Position numbers and translations under genes: made by a program. Positions 63,295 to 64,000 of a stretch of 64,000 bases of DNA are shown piece by piece (position 1 is the first letter of the stretch; each line of letters starts with the position of its first letter). This DNA is from Lepidostoma basale (taxonomy: Eukaryota; Arthropoda; Insecta; Trichoptera; Lepidostomatidae): NCBI GenBank assembly GCA_022606425.2, contig JAHDVF020000104.1, positions 124,001-188,000 on the forward strand, written 5' to 3'. The notes beneath the pieces were generated by a model. It made no database searches. It had not been told where the DNA came from and was given only the letters and a program-made list of their open reading frames with translations.

Positions 63295-63735
63295 AAAGAC
63301 ATCCATGAGTAAGATGAGAATTTTTAAAGCATGCGAAAGATCAATAATAACATATGGCGTCGAAGCAAGGGCAGACACAGTAAGGACCAAACAAGTTTTG
63401 ACGACTTCCGAAATTAATACACTGAGGTCGATAGCAGGCGAGACACTAAGAAACCTCGCGTGAGGAACACCAGAATAACGTGAGATAAAAGAAGTTGAGG
63501 AAATTATGAGATGGAGCAGACAGAGAAAAGGGGACTGGTATGGTCATGTTCAAAGAATGGACACCACCAGACTCCCCAATATTGCATTGCATAATCAGCC
63601 TCATGGGATTCGTCCACGTGGAAGACCTCCTAAAAGATGGAAAGACAGCTGGGAATCTACCTCACAGGAGGAGCAACACTCCGTAGAACAGACCGCATAG
63701 GTCTGCAACAAGGAAAAAGAAGAAGAAGAAGATGA
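63295..63735 (+). pseudogene. LINE family S, C-terminal segment with GAA tail
   Basis: SLKHAKDQ-like start, ITYGVEARADTVRTKQVLTT, SEINTLRSIAGETLRN, then after a stop and a shift EIKEVEEIMRWSRQRKGDWY, GHVQRMDTTRLPNIALHNQP, RPRGRPPKRWKDSWESTSQE and a stop. Tail AGAAGAAGAAGAAGATG. Very close to 55585-55985. Confidence 0.8.
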
Positions 63736-63744
63736 ATATTATAT

Positions 63745-64000
63745 TTAATATTTGATTTTCTACTTCTTCCTCTTCTCTTGATTTATTTAGGATTATGTTA
63801 TTTCTTGGAGCCCGTTTCTGAGATGTAGATGTCCAGCTGTCTCGCCATCTTTTTTGTGGTCTTTCTGCAAGTCGATTGACTGTACTTTATTTACCGCTTT
63901 TCTTATCGTTCTTTCAGAGCACGATCTCTCCGCATGGTCTCTTCAGTAACGCCTTCTCATTATTCCCCATCGCACAACATCGCAGATCTTCTTACTTGAA
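63745..64000 (-). pseudogene. LINE family S, divergent copy running off the window
   Basis: Minus strand: GAAGAGGAAGAAG tail, then text equivalent to RWRDSWTSTSQKRAP (CAAAAAAGATGGCGAGACAG) and a decayed VRDVVRWGI-like and LKRPCGEIVL region. Tail-to-tail with the preceding element. Continues past the window end. Confidence 0.55.

Overview
The window looks like repeat-dense, AT-rich, non-coding DNA from a large animal genome, most likely an insect. The signs are the many decayed RTE-like and other non-LTR retrotransposon ends, a tRNA-derived SINE, Tc1/pogo, hAT and piggyBac-like non-autonomous transposons, and Penelope-like short repeats. I cannot name the species. I found no convincing host gene, rRNA or functional tRNA. 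No exon series of a host protein is visible, so the window is probably intergenic or one very large intron. Most open frames are pieces of retrotransposon reverse transcriptase or accidental frames inside inverted repeats.

The only long coding region is a 711-residue reverse transcriptase of the RTE type (33084-35219, minus). It has intact catalytic motifs but lacks the usual N-terminal endonuclease, so it is 5'-truncated. Around it are 3' ends of several LINE families, each with its own short tail repeat. Family T has a TTAG tail, at roughly 5.1, 6.3, 7.5, 16.1, 19.5, 24, 29.5, 44, 46.1, 47, 49.7-51.3, 57.6, 61.5 and 63 kb. Family Q has a TTTGA-like tail, at 3, 11.2, 15, 25, 28.5 and 38 kb. 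Family S has a GAA tail, at 28, 45, 55.7, 63.5 and 63.8 kb. Various RTE ends lie at 10.8, 12.1, 14.4, 15.9, 22.2, 25.7, 32.9 and 40.5 kb. Nested insertions are clear at 3.3 kb (Tigger-like element inside a family Q 3' end), 24.4 kb, and 50.1 and 50.5 kb (two insertions in one family T copy).

DNA-transposon relics recognisable by terminal repeats and target duplications are: Tc1-like 41503-42013; pogo-like 53002-54298, with a decayed, internally deleted transposase; hAT-like 37633-37912 and 50546-51153, each with an 8-bp duplication; and piggyBac-like 56748-57268 with TTAA. Fold-back elements lie at 218-628, 17922-18570, 27652-27912, 30350-30695, 42588-42817 and 48027-48735. One at 10005-10559 carries an internal tandem array.

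The most interesting signal is a set of about forty short repeats in at least eight unrelated-looking families (called A to H here). They share one layout: a core like CTGANGA, one extra A or T, a short hairpin stem whose sequence differs between families but stays self-complementary, then GAAAC, and often a two- to four-base palindromic step before GTH. This matches the conserved core of the hammerhead ribozyme with a very short stem III, a form reported in Penelope-like retroelements. Many copies sit head-to-head as palindromes, as Penelope terminal repeats can. The window may thus hold a dense, diverse population of hammerhead-derived non-autonomous elements. The consistent extra base after the core is unexplained.
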